A stretch of DNA of 64,000 nucleotides from Pisolithus tinctorius (lineage: Eukaryota > Basidiomycota > Agaricomycetes > Boletales > Pisolithaceae): contig JANFAH010000008.1 of NCBI GenBank assembly GCA_024663395.1, positions 1,488,001 through 1,552,000 on the forward strand, read 5' to 3'. The stretch's first letter is position 1. Every line of letters begins with the position of its first letter. The position numbers and the translations under genes were made by a program. The notes beneath the pieces are model-generated. The model ran no database searches, had not been told where the DNA came from, and saw only the letters and a list, made by a program, of their open reading frames with translations. Shown here piece by piece: positions 33,017-43,655 of this stretch.

Positions 33017-34053
33017 TGGCTCTTCATCTCGTTGATCTGCTTGTCGTAGAAGAAGGCCTGCATTTCTTCAAATGACATTTGACGAAGAGCGGTCTCTTGT
33101 GCCTCTTGCGTGACCTCCCGTATGTTGGGCTTAGCAGGACCCTTTCCTTTGGCGCGGGGGCAGTCACGTTTGTAGTGGTTTCCCTGACAGTCGAAGCACT
33201 TGATGTGGGAAGGGGTAGGACGAGGGGGAAAGCGAGCAGTGCCTATTTCCATGGGGGCGCCATGACTGGGTTGAGTGCCAGTGGGAGTGAAACGGGGGGA
33301 GTATGAAGGTCGGTTATAAGAGGAGCGAGGGGCGGGTTCGTCAGGGTAGTGATTATATAGAAGTTTGAAGCGGTCCCTGGCGAGGGCAGCTTCTCGGAAG
33401 GCGACGGTCATCTGCAGATAATTGCCCTGAGTGTATCCCCTCCTTAGGGCCTCCTTTACGATGGCAGGGTGGACGGCGTTTTCCAGCAAAAAGCCGGCAG
33501 TCTCATCAGTAACTCGTCCCTGTACCTTGAGAGACTCGAACTTGGCATAGAATTCTTCATAGCGGGAGTTTCCCTGGCGCATAGTGCGCATCTGTGCTTT
33601 GGCCCACTCAACATCCGTTTGAGGGGCGAAGAACCTATCAATGTCTTCTATCATCTCGGCCGTGTCAGGCCATACTCCTGTGACGATAGCGAGGGAGAAC
33701 TTGGCCTGAGCAAACCTTCCTGCTACAGGGCCAGTCATGCGGGACCACACCGCAGTACACTTGTCTTGGGCCGTTGGTAGGGCGGTCCTATTCTGCACGA
33801 CCCATACCTTCATCTTGACCCACCATTCTGAAAACTTAGCACGATCACCGGCATATTGTCCGGGATCGGCCATCACTTCAATTCTCCTCTGGATGACATC
33901 GGCAGGGAGGGCGTTCCATTGGTTTCGCTGACCCTCAATGGTCGCGATCATTCCTTGAGCGTCTCTTAGCTCGTTGCTTAACCGGTAGTTTTCGTCTCGA
34001 AGTGCGTCAAGGGTGTCACGGAGCTCGGTGAGCTGGTCGTTGATGCCTTCCAT
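32995..34053 (-). CDS. Element A gag
   Basis: 352 aa from an ATG. Helical capsid-like domain (FSEWWVKMKVWV, YEEFYAKFESLKVQGRV) and one zinc knuckle CFDCQGNHYKRDC near the C-terminus (four residues between Cys and His, three to the last Cys, as printed). Pol follows in the -1 frame. Confidence 0.93.
   Translation of the reverse strand: MEGINDQLTELRDTLDALRDENYRLSNELRDAQGMIATIEGQRNQWNALPADVIQRRIEVMADPGQYAGDRAKFSEWWVKMKVWVVQNRTALPTAQDKCTAVWSRMTGPVAGRFAQAKFSLAIVTGVWPDTAEMIEDIDRFFAPQTDVEWAKAQMRTMRQGNSRYEEFYAKFESLKVQGRVTDETAGFLLENAVHPAIVKEALRRGYTQGNYLQMTVAFREAALARDRFKLLYNHYPDEPAPRSSYNRPSYSPRFTPTGTQPSHGAPMEIGTARFPPRPTPSHIKCFDCQGNHYKRDCPRAKGKGPAKPNIREVTQEAQETALRQMSFEEMQAFFYDKQINEMKSQGKEFGQ
33010..33016 (-). 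promoter_or_regulatory. Element A -1 frameshift heptamer G GGA AAA
   Basis: It sits in the gag frame as X XXY YYZ, with GAG TTC GGC CAG TAG following. The pol frame is exactly -1 from gag here and open. This matches the consensus for -1 programmed frameshifting. Confidence 0.7.
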
Positions 34054-34347
34054 AGCGATCCGGGCGTTTTAGAGTGTGACGGGGACGGAGGTTATAACGG
34101 GGTTGCTGTGGTTCAGCAGGGAGCGAACAGGGGAAGACGGATTCGACGGAGAAAGGGTAGGAAGGGGGTGGAGGAAGGGAGTAGAGGTTGTGATCGAAGA
34201 GCGGGGTGAGCGAGCGATGCTCAGGGATGTATGGGACGAAGAGGTTTGGGTCGGGTTCAGAGGCCGGGGGACTTGGCGAGTACACCCACGAGCCTTCGCG
34301 AAGAAAGCGAGGAATGGTGACAGAGGGTGCGAGGGTACAACGATAAG

Positions 34348-34358
34348 AAGCTAGTTCA
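34348..34358 (-). other. Element A primer-binding site complementary to its own LTR transcript
   Basis: Sense TGAACTAGCTT lies 2 nt inside the 5' LTR border. The exact complement AAGCTAGTTCA occurs in the LTR (34483-34493), about 30-40 nt after the TATAAGT element. This is the layout of Tf1-type self-priming. Confidence 0.65.
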
Positions 34359-34360
34359 AG

Positions 34361-34755
34361 TGTGACGAGACCTAAACAACAGGGTTTGTTGTAGGCTCGC
34401 ACCAAGAACCAACAGAAAGACAGAGAGAGAAAGAGAAGGGGACGGCTTAGAAGCAGACAAGTTTAGGACTTGAAGACCCAAATGAACTAGCTTAGAGCTA
34501 GTTGGGTGATTGAGTGACGATACTTATACTATGGTACATGAGGCTACAGCAAGGCGTACACGAGGTCCGTGACATCATAGTGATGTCATGATGATATCAT
34601 AGCGGAGCGGAACGTACCAGAAGGAGAAGGCACGACAAGGGCGAGGCGAGGTCCAGACCGGAATGCGGACCGAGACCAAGAGATAAGATAAGATGAAAAG
34701 ATTAGATAAGAGAAAAAGGAAAAGAGAGGAAAAGAAAAGAGTACGTATCGTAACA
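34361..34755 (-). repeat. Element A 5' LTR with promoter
   Basis: 395 bp. TATAAGT in sense at 34522-34528 is the likely core promoter. It is followed by an AACTAGCT/AGCTAGTT inverted repeat where the RNA should start. Confidence 0.9.
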
Positions 34756-34760
34756 GAACG
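34756..34760. repeat. Element A target duplication, right copy (GAACG)
   Basis: It matches 28898-28902. Confidence 0.85.
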
Positions 34761-35545
34761 CTGACGACATGCTTCGCCATGTCTGGAGAGGCTTTGCCAA
34801 ACTCGTCCCTCCCTCTTCTAAACTCGCCAAACGTCCTCCTGTAACCTTGGACGCTCTGTGCATTTTGCATGACCATCTCAACCTAGGTAATTCCTTCGAC
34901 GCCGCTGTGTGGGCGCTTGCATCAGTCGCCTTTTGGTGTTGCTGCCGCTTGGGTGAACTACTCATCCCTTCCATTAACGCGTTTGACCCATCCAAGCACG
35001 CCTCTCATTGTATTTTACCTCTCTCCATCTCCCTTTTACAAAACGGTACGCGCTACTCGTCCTTTCATATCCCCTGGTCTAAGACTACCCTCAATCTTGG
35101 TGCTGACATCTCCATAACTGCCCGCAACCACCGCACTTGCCCTTTAGCCGCTTTCCTCAATCATTGCACGGGAAGCCTCGACCTACCCTCACACGCTCCT
35201 TTGTTCGCATTCCGAACTGCTTCCGGCTGGTCTCCCATGACTCGCTCCTGGTTCTTACAGAGATGTAACCAGGTTTGGGTTTCAGCCGGCTACCCCGACA
35301 TGCCCAGTCATGCTTTCCGCATTGGAGGTGCGACCGAGCTTCTTCTCCAAGGAGTACCCCCTGATGTAGTCGCTACACAGGGTCGCTGGAAATCCCAAGC
35401 TTTTCTGGAATATTGGCGTCAAATTAGTAGCATTCTCCCTCTTTTCATCTCGTCATCTGCAGATTCCGCTCGTTTACTTTCTCTAGACTCCATCATGGAT
35501 AATTTTGCCCGTCGTACGAATGTTCGCACTGTATCCCGCACTTAG
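34761..35545 (+). pseudogene. Tyrosine recombinase of the Ngaro-like element, catalytic part
   Basis: It continues the frame of 28368-28902. Catalytic signature: Arg in FWCCCRLGELL, HAFRIGGATELL (H-x-x-R), Trp in TQGRWKSQAF and the candidate nucleophile Tyr in FLEYW. It would join element cDNA circles to the genome by strand exchange. The downstream 500 bp hold no further ORF with features. Confidence 0.88.
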
Positions 35546-36050
35546 CTTTCGTCTTAGACAATGTTGCTTCTGCAATCGAGTGCCCTTTTCTTCTCTATTC
35601 CAATTCCCGCTTGCCTCAGGTGTGTGGGTTGGCGCGAAGCCACCTAGTTGTGAGCCAAGCTCTGATTTGGTCGGTCTGGTGGCCTCCCGCCTTTTCTCTT
35701 TCCACTCGTCCGCTCACTCATGCTCAGAAGGCCGCTCCCTATGTCCTCCGAGCCTTCCCGCGCACGATCTTACTCGTATCACCTCGCGGGCTGATCACGT
35801 GACCCCAATCATTCTCCTCCGTTCAGCTTCAGATCACGTGACCCCCCTTCCACGTGCGCCACGTGCCTCGGCATCTCGGCATCTCGGGATTCAGTCGCTA
35901 TGCCTCTCGTGTGCTCAGCGACTCGCGGCCTTCCCCCCACACCTGATAGATCGTTCTCACACTCGTCTCACTCACGATCTACTTGTTTCCTACGTGTTCC
36001 TCTTTTCTCTAGCGCATTTCTGTTTCTGTGTCTTCCTTTCTATTAGTCAT

Positions 36051-39000
36051 TTCATCTAGTGTTTTCACCTAGCTACGAAGGTGCAACTAACGAGTACACT
36101 CACAAATATCACGTGAAAAATAACGCGTTCGTTGTATTCAACTACCGACAGCGGAGTTCAAATTCAGAGCCACAACCCCGTCCACGGCCATTAGCCATCG
36201 ACGCGTCGTCCGCCTCTAATGATGAGCTCGTCCAGGTGTCACAACGTATCCACTATACTTCATAAGATGGGCTGGAAAGGTCTTCCCACAAGTCACAAGA
36301 AAACCGGCCACAATTTTCTGCGCCATTTTGCCATTTTGCCACTTTGCTAACATGTGATAGGGTCGTAGCAGTAGCTGGCAGCATCCTATACGATGGAACA
36401 GTCAGACTCTGGTGGTCACAAAATTCAAAACAGTCCAAAGCCTCTGCAGAGTCTGCACGGCCGCCACTGCGCGCCAAAGAGGTGGGGATGGTTAACAGGT
36501 CGTTTCAAGATGAATCACATCCTGGAGGAGATTGTGGCCCGCTTCGGGGAGGCCACTGTCCTTGCATGGTCAGGAAAGCCGTCGTCATACAACGGCTATC
36601 CCCCGGCTTCCATTTCTGTCTACAGCCAAACTCTCCGCAACTCCAAGGGGAAGAAATGGAAACGCGCACCACGGAACTTCGCAGAAAGCTGTCCTAGCGG
36701 GAAACCCAGAGCATCTATTGTCTGATCGACCCTCTTTCACCCGCCCGTTTAGAAACCCGACGTCTACATCTTCCATGCATCGTCGTCTCTGTCAAAGGGT
36801 CCGGTATACGGCTGCTACGTGGAGGCAATGACAAGCTATATCATGCGAAGTATCAGGGCTTGGAGAAGTGAACTTCATGACTGCAGATGAACTCCTGCTG
36901 CACGAGTCACGGAAATTTGTTTTTGTGCATCCGTGGATTCATCATATCCAAGGTTCGAGTAGCGGGATTGCCTGGGAAAGTGACCTGTGACTCTTAACCG
37001 GATTCGGATCGCGACGTTGGGCCGCCTTCACCATTGCACGTTGTCCCCGCACTTCAGATTGACGGCTATACCCGATCGTTACAGATGATCGCTTGCCTCA
37101 CGCAGCCGTTCAATGTGTTGCAGACAACGAGATTGTCGTCTCCGGCTCGGAACTAACATCACCCCCAAGAACATTCGGACTCGCCGGTTTTTTATATACT
37201 TCGGTCGGTCTTTCGTCTTGTATTGGTCGTTTTTCTTGCATTTTTCGCGCTGCTCTCGTTGGTATTCTTGTTACATGCTGAACGACTGTTTTCTTTCAAA
37301 CGTTCTCGCGCTCAGCTCTCGCAAGCCAAAATTTGCAGGGGATCATGCCGTTGGTTTCTTTATTATGTAGGGAGAGGGTCTGTCACACTTTGCACGACAG
37401 GCTCTGACACCGGAATGGATTCTAGCCAACTCTCAGTCTGACCCATCAGTCCAAGCTGGGGGAGGGGCTCCTAGTACTTGCACAAGTGCTCCAGCCGTCC
37501 GCTTGCTATGATTTAAATCATTGTCTTCAAGTAATCTTGTTGGATTTTCAGTTCATAGAGAAGCGGGGAGATTCAAACCAGCAAGGCAGGAAACTCATCA
37601 CAAACTGGCAGGTACTCGATGGCGGCGGTCCCACTGTGGTCCATAGGTGTATGGGCAAGGACTAATCGGAGTTTGAACAGACGAAGCTTGTCCTTTATCT
37701 TGAGCCATTCTCATTTTCCGGGCGACGTTCCTAGACTCTTACTGTAGTCTTGCCTTGCTACGTTTTCCGGGTTTGTCAGTGCCATGAGGTAGGCATGCTT
37801 ACCGGAACTACTCCATTCCAAACGCTGTCTCGAACTCAAACCTCAAGGTATCGGGTTAACAGCAGATTCAGCACACTGCTTGCTCGTTACATGTTCAGCC
37901 TAATATATGAATTGTGTCATTCCAATTTGAACGCACCTTCTGCCAAGTCCGAAGAGTCGCGATCGTTGGTTCCACCTGGGCGAGCGAGAAAGCTTATGTT
38001 GCTAAAACCAGGCTTCCTGGCACGCCCAGGTAAATTCGAGCAAGCCCGCCGCTCATAGCATCTCGTATTTGGGTATATGAACGATCTTCTACATGTGGAA
38101 GAACACGTCTTGCTATGCGCGCTTTCGCGGCTGGTGGGCCTTGCCGGGCGCTTGGTGAACGGAAAAGTCGGATCTCCAGCGGGTAAGTCTGTCCGTAGAT
38201 CAGCAGAAACAAGCCCCGTTGTCACGGACATCGCATGGGCACGTACAGTGAGTGTTTTGTGCCGTTTGTCGTCGCTGGACGCCCTCTAAACTTGGACACC
38301 CTATAGGAATGAGCCGTGCATTCGTCCTGCCCATGTGTCTTAGGCGTGCACCGATAACAATCTACGGATGTCTAAGATTAGTAAGTGGCTCGCAAGATGT
38401 TACGGATATCATCGATTGCGATAGATGCAGCGGTTGGGGAGCAACTAATTCATCCCAGGCGTTCGACACATCGGAAACTAAGCCTTCTAGTACTCTCACT
38501 GAATTGGTGACTTTAGGTCTTTTGCAGAGGTATCTTGGACGAGCTTAGGTTTCGACGAACGTCTCGTTATCTGACGATGGTCAGACCAATCTTTCTGCGC
38601 AAAAGTAACACCATTGTTGTACTTTTCAGATCAAAGTAAGATACGATAAGAGCCGATTGATCAGGCACTCATCTGTATCGAAATATTCAGGGTTGGCCTG
38701 CAGCACAGGCACTTACTATGTCTTCCGTCTTTCGGATTCGCCTCACTGTCCAGTCACAGTTGCCTGTGCTGGAAAAAAGCGGCCCTTGGACCTATCGCTC
38801 CGTGCTGGAAGGATACCACTTTCCTTTTTCTGTTTTAAAGCTCTTTTTCAATCCACGACTAGTCAAACATGGGAATCAGATATCTATCCACGAGAAAGAA
38901 GCCGTCCGTATGACATAGGGGATCTTACCTTTCCACTGCTATTTGACGCGTGCCGGGCTGCATGTCGCGGGATCGATGAGCATCATTGGACACGATCTCT

Positions 39001-39093
39001 CTGGTAGTGTGCGATGATTATACCTAAACCTCACGCCTCGTGTTTTGGGGTATAAGATGCCCTCGTGGAGTGTTTTTGGAACCCAATAACACC
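36051..39093. other. Region without a confident gene
   Basis: Several open stretches but no model I can defend. The most gene-like is 36510-36725 (+), starting MNHILEEIVARFGEATVLAW. It is plausible as a remnant of a larger protein, and an AG-preceded stretch at about 36753 (KPDVYIFHASSS) could be a further exon. Near 37970-38035 an ACCTGGGCG/CGCCCAGGT inverted repeat is seen. The rest is unremarkable. Confidence 0.25.
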
Positions 39094-41041
39094 ATGCCTC
39101 TCTCTCGTCTTCCAGCGCGGTCTTTCAGTGGGACTAGCCAGGGCTCCTCCAGACCAGGCACTCCGCGAGCCCACGACCTTGTTCAGAAGGAACAATGGCT
39201 GCAAGCTGCTCGCGAAAGTACTGAGAATTTCAAGCTACACGGTTCACCAGTTCCACTTGTTTGGGTGGGTCGACGATCTTGGGTTGGATGTTTTATGACT
39301 AACTTCTTGCGCCAGTTCTACACAGAAGAAAATCGCATCCCTCCTAATGCTGTTCCTTTTAGCGAGGACGTCAACGGCTGTCCTCTCTTTATTGCTCGTG
39401 TCCTTCTAGAAGTAAACTGTTCGTTAAACTCATTCCCATTGATCGCTTATTCTGCTTTACCGTAGGGACGCCTCTGTGAGCTTTGCATCTAACGGTGCAT
39501 GCCCGCGCGCCACGTCTCACAGTTTGACTCACAGATCTCGGTAAAGCTGCCCACCACCTTAATGGTGCTGTGGTCTCCTATGCTGGCAGAGACCGCATCG
39601 TAAGATCTGATCCTCTCTGATAAGTAAGGCTGGGGTTTCTGAAGCGTTTGTCCTGTTGGCAGGTGTCGAAGTACGAGGTTCTTACATGTGCCTCTATGAT
39701 TCATTGGGCATTCCCGAATATCGAACCCAACGGCGTTCTTCCTCGGGGCACCGTGGTGCTTGCTCATCAATTCAAACAAGAAAAACCATTTGGACATGTG
39801 CCGGACCCCCACAACCATGGGGGGCTCTTCAATACTAGCCTTCGTCCTTGCGACATCCCACGCTACATCCCCGACGAACACGACAGAGAGCTTGCCCTGA
39901 AACAACTGGCGTAGGTGTTAAGTCAGTGATGTGCGTGTATAACCTAATTGTCGCCCAGAGAAATCAAGACTGTTATTTTGGTCGATGATTCTTTGTCGGT
40001 ATGTTGATCGCACTCTTTTTTTGTCGCTGAAATTGACAAGATTGGACCACTAGATGACGGAAGGGAATCTCTGGGTCCAAGCTAGAGAGGCTCTCGCTGG
40101 CATAATTGATATTGCTAACCGGTATGGATCCAAAGGGGTCGATTTGCATTTCTTGCATGGAGATGCATACGGTGAAAATATATTGGTGAGCTTCGGTTCC
40201 GTATTCGAATCAGTGTGTTCGTCCTTACCTGACGAATATCTCGGGTTAGTCTAAACTCGAGGTCGCTAAATTGTTTGATGAGGCCCTGCCGGACGGTATG
40301 TAAACATGCACTTCTCAGACAGGCACCCGATTTGATGTGCACCGCAGGCGAAGATACTCCGACTGGCGCGAAACTCGCGCAACTCATCGACTTTTATTTA
40401 CCACGTGTCGAGATGAGGGAAACTCTGCATCCCCCGATAACCGTCATCGTGATCACGGATGGCGCGGCGAGTACGTGCGTTTACCTAGCTTAGTAGCTAC
40501 ATACCCACTTTTCACCCATTATCAAGCCGATCCTGAGGAGCTTGAACACTGCATCGTCACTGCTGCTCACCGTCTGGACAGCAACGACGTGAAGCCAAAT
40601 ATGTTTGGTATTGCATTCGTGCAGATCGGCACAGACCCAGCTGCAGCGGACGCACTCCGTGTTCTGGATGACAATCTTGCGGACACGTATAAAATTAGGG
40701 TATGACATCAATGACCTTAGTTCTGTGGCTGAACAATTTACCGTCTCCACCAGGACATGGTGGATACCATGCCGTTCAATGCTGCTTATGGCACCTTCGA
40801 CACAGAGTACATGCTCAAGATTCTCCTTGGCGTCCTGCGGAAGACTGTTGACCACCACGAACACCCGGTTGCGTCGGTTGCCCCGCCTTCGTTGCTATCA
40901 CCTCTGGCAACAGGAACTGTGCATAGCTCTCCGCGTAGCCTACCATCGACCCTGGTTTCTGGGGGGTTAGCGGGGGGAAGGTCAGGCAGTCCAGGCACTC
41001 CAAGCCGCATGTCCTCCCTTAGGTCCCTCCCAAGAGAGTGA
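39094..41041 (+). CDS. DM9 (DUF3421) and von Willebrand A domain fusion protein
   Basis: Exons 39094-39264, 39316-39411, 39466-39475, 39535-39599, 39663-39910, 39959-39998, 40054-40185, 40250-40295, 40348-40470, 40527-40699, 40754-41041 give 1392 nt, 463 aa, all phases consistent. N-terminus Ser/Arg-rich. DM9-like repeat: IPPNAVPFSEDVNGCPLFIARV, GRLYLGKAAHHLNGAVVSYAGRD, KYEVLTC; DM9 domains bind sugars in some animals. vWA domain: TVILVDDSLSMTEG with the DxSxS metal-ion site, VDLHFLHGD, TPTGAKLAQLID, ITVIVITDGAA; usually metal-dependent protein binding. The Gly/Ser-rich tail ends LRSLPRE. No signal peptide is evident, so it is probably cytosolic. It has a 10-nt exon (39466-39475) and a 51-nt stopless intron (39265-39315). 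Confidence 0.82.
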
Positions 41042-41548
41042 TACAATTCCAATCCTTGTCTGCATGTTTCTCGCCTCAAAGCTCAATTGTAAAGTAATAC
41101 TCGCACGCGTCTAAAAATGCGATCGTCTTGTACCGTAGTCTGAATGGTCTTGTACGATAGGTGGCAAAAACTAGGTTTACAAAGCCCGACTAACTTTTTG
41201 TGTTTTTACATACGTGAAAACGTGGCAATTGCCAAGTCATTTGATAAGAACGCAAATTTGTGAAGCTACTACGTTACTCGATGACTGAGGATCAGACCCT
41301 GAACGTTGACAACGCTGAACTTTGAAGCGTTTTTCCGACACTCGGACTCACTCGGACTGCATCAACCATGTGCACCGCATGTTGAAACATCCCTAACTTT
41401 AGTAAGGTAAGGAAATTTCTATTCAATTACAATGTATTACAATTCATGCCTAGCATTGCAGGGGCGCGTGGGACATTGGGGGCTGGACCCTAGCATCACG
41501 ATATAGCGCGATACAGCGCATCCCGCTGTGACAGAGTAAAAGGCTCAC
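41042..41548. other. Intergenic, no gene seen
   Basis: AT-rich 3' flank of the vWA gene and 5' flank of the membrane protein gene. No ORF or repeat is supported. Confidence 0.4.
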
Positions 41549-42886
41549 ATGTATGCTTCAGCGTTTCTGAGGCTGATTTCTCTCTGCCGCTATGATGGGC
41601 ACCCTCATTGGCTCTACTGCTGCGGCCCTTCGAAGTATCTATTACCACAGCGGTACGGCCTCTTCCTCACTTCGATTACAATCCTCTTGATGAGTTCATC
41701 ATCAGCTGTAGCGCTCGCGCTTTCATCCTGGGATTGTATAATGACATTCGGGGATGAAGTCCGTTGTATTTGGCCGTCAGTCTTTGATACTCCCTGCATT
41801 CGCAGAACGCTCATTACCCAATCCTCACAGGATGAAAGGAAGGTACCCTTTCAAGTGGTTGTACATATTCCATCGCTATTTCCTATTGGCTATTCAGATG
41901 TACGTCTGGTGATTATGTATGACCTAGAGCGCTTTTCCGAATCACAATATCAACGGTGTAATAGAATGTGCCAGATCGCTCTCGCCTTTTTACCGGCCAT
42001 GTCTTCGCCGACTTCTTCCATTTGCCTTGGTCTACTAGTGCTTATGACAGTTTTGGTAGAATGCGCTAATTTCACACTGGAATTTATACTGGCGTTCAGA
42101 GGTAGGTCTTAATTTTACGGTCCTGGAAGTACTTTAACTCGTTTTTCGCCCGATAATCTAGTTTTTGCGTTGTTTGGTCGCCACCCATGGGTATCGCGCC
42201 TCCTTGGAGGTCTTATCCTGTCCGAACTCGTCTGTTGTATGCCTACTGCATATTCAAGTTTCAAGAGTTACAGCTCTGGCATTCTGTTCGAGTTATCGCC
42301 CAATGCGACGATACAGATGTGGGGTCATTGGTTTCGAACGCTCACAGCTGCTGACAAAGAAATATAGGTCAATTACAATGGTCGTGCATAGCACTCTCAT
42401 CTCCTTGACAGTGGCTAAGCATTTCTCTATCGTTGGAGCAAGTGGTGCTAGAAAGAACATCATATCACAGTTGACGCTCGGTGGAACTGTCACCTATCTC
42501 ATGATGGCAGGTAAGGATTGCCTTTAGCAACTCCGTGTGTGGGTAATTCATTTTGTTGTGATTAGGTCTACTTGGTCTTGGTTTCACTGTATCCAAGGTG
42601 CCGGATATGCAACCAATTATTCTGTTATTGTACGTGTCATATCTTATTCCAAAGCTTGATTCATAATGCTTCGCATACAGCTGGGCTTTAACTGTACATT
42701 CGATCTGCGTAAGTTCCTTTTGCTATAAAATATTTGTGTAGATCGTGTTCACATATCGCGTAACAGGGAAGTCGACTGATACTGAATATGACGCGCATGC
42801 AGGACCATATGCAAGGTTTACGGGGGGTCGAGGACATTCTACTCACCACCCAGATTGATATTTCCCTTTCCGAGGACTTGGATTGA
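41549..42886 (+). CDS. DUF6533-type multi-pass membrane protein
   Basis: The family is typical of agaricomycetes: about seven helices, function unknown, often present in large numbers. Seen: SSWDCIMTFGDEVRCIWP; then, after an intron (41776-41830), MKGRYPFKWLYIFHRYFLLAIQ; a Ser/Leu-rich helix with FTLEFILAFR joined by an intron (about 42108-42159) to VFALFGRHPWVSRLLGGLILSELV, the family's conserved R-V-x-A-L-x-G-R region; STLISLTVAKHF; WALTVHSIC joined to GSRLILNMTR near 42714/42768; and the stop at 42884-42886. Start and the middle junctions (41900-41960, 42350-42680) are uncertain; the ATG at 41549 is only the first in frame. The identification rests on the DEVRCIWP, HRYF and FALFGR blocks. 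Confidence 0.65.
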
Positions 42887-42959
42887 CATCGAAACACACA
42901 GATTGACTTTCGCTTAGAGCAAGCGACCCCAATCCACATCCTTTTTTCATGTCGTCCTA

Positions 42960-43650
42960 TGTATGTATGTGCTAACTATAGTAGTTGGGTAGTGAAAGGT
43001 AGTTGATGTTTGCAGTATTGAACCACCAAATGCCCTCAGGTGCTCCTGGATGCTTAGTAAGTACCAACACCAGTAGAGATTAGACCTTACTCCCCTGGGG
43101 AAGGAGAGGAAAATACAATTGACTGACTTTGCCACAAGTGCCATGTGAGAATGGTGTTGTATGAGGAGGAAAAGCTCAGCTCAAGATGACTGGGTAGTGG
43201 CTTTCCCAACAGCTGGGGTGACCTTTGGTACATCAACAAATGCCTTTGTTTTGTACAGCTCTGTCCAGAGTGATCTTGGCTGTGAGTTTCTGTCTAGAGT
43301 GATCTTGACTGTGAGTTTCTGTCCAGCTTGCCACAGACTACAGTAATTGTAAGTACATGTCCAGAATACCAACTTCATGTCAAGCCCATGCACCTGGTTA
43401 GGCCATATGAAGCAGTCAGTGGAGGCTGACAATCAGTTGTCACTGACAGGCCAGTAGAGGTTAAGCCCATGTATGGCTTGTGCTCATGTGTTACATGAGA
43501 GCCATGAACTTATTGTCACCTTGTAATATGGGAGAGCCCAACTGATGAGTGTCACCATGAAGTACAGCTGAGCCTGAGAGTAAATGTTGTCATGGGGAAT
43601 GGTGTGGCTGTGGTTTGAATTGTCATTGTCAGTTATGAGCAGGATGGGGA
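42960..43650. other. CpG-depleted repeat flank left of element B
   Basis: Rich in TG/CA with virtually no CG after about 43,090. Sequence around 43,540-43,650 (GTCACCATG, CAGCTGAGCC, GGCTGTGGTT) recurs in related form right of element B (51,900-52,030), so the element landed in a pre-existing repeat array. Confidence 0.6.
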
Positions 43651-43655
43651 GTGAG
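43651..43655. repeat. Element B target duplication, left copy (GTGAG)
   Basis: The same bases occur at 51899-51903. Confidence 0.8.

Larger units (their letters stand above)
28903..34755 (-). mobile_element. Ty3/Gypsy chromovirus 'element A', complete and young
   Basis: 5853 bp with 395-bp LTRs (TGT...ACA ends) and a GAACG target duplication. The minus strand carries gag and an uninterrupted pol with a C-terminal chromodomain. The two LTRs differ by eye at only four sites, all transitions. It lies inside the recombinase ORF of the Ngaro-like element. A second, defective copy starts at 61634. Confidence 0.96.
24721..36050 (+). mobile_element. Ngaro/DIRS-like tyrosine-recombinase retrotransposon, interrupted by element A (ends approximate)
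   Basis: The order gag, RT-RNase H, tyrosine recombinase on the plus strand, with no DDE integrase and no methyltransferase domain seen, is that of Ngaro elements. Core coding 25058-28902, then 34761-35545 after the inserted Ty3 element (28903-34755, with a GAACG duplication). Termini are not resolved. Left flank candidates are an imperfect inverted repeat (about 24733-24779) and a 13-7-13 palindrome (24932-24964). The right flank is a C/T-rich untranslated region to about 36.05 kb with GATCACGTGA sequences that also occur on the left (about 24918). I could not find clear split direct repeats. Confidence 0.75.

Noticed and set aside
24721..36050. Second copy of the 13-7-13 site or Ngaro split direct repeats at the right end
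   Set aside because: I searched the right flank by eye and found none; only short GATCACGTGA similarities.
36510..36980. Possible remnant of a heterokaryon-incompatibility (HET) type protein
   Set aside because: A short gene-like peptide, but I could not identify the diagnostic HET motifs or build a spliced model; left as unassigned.
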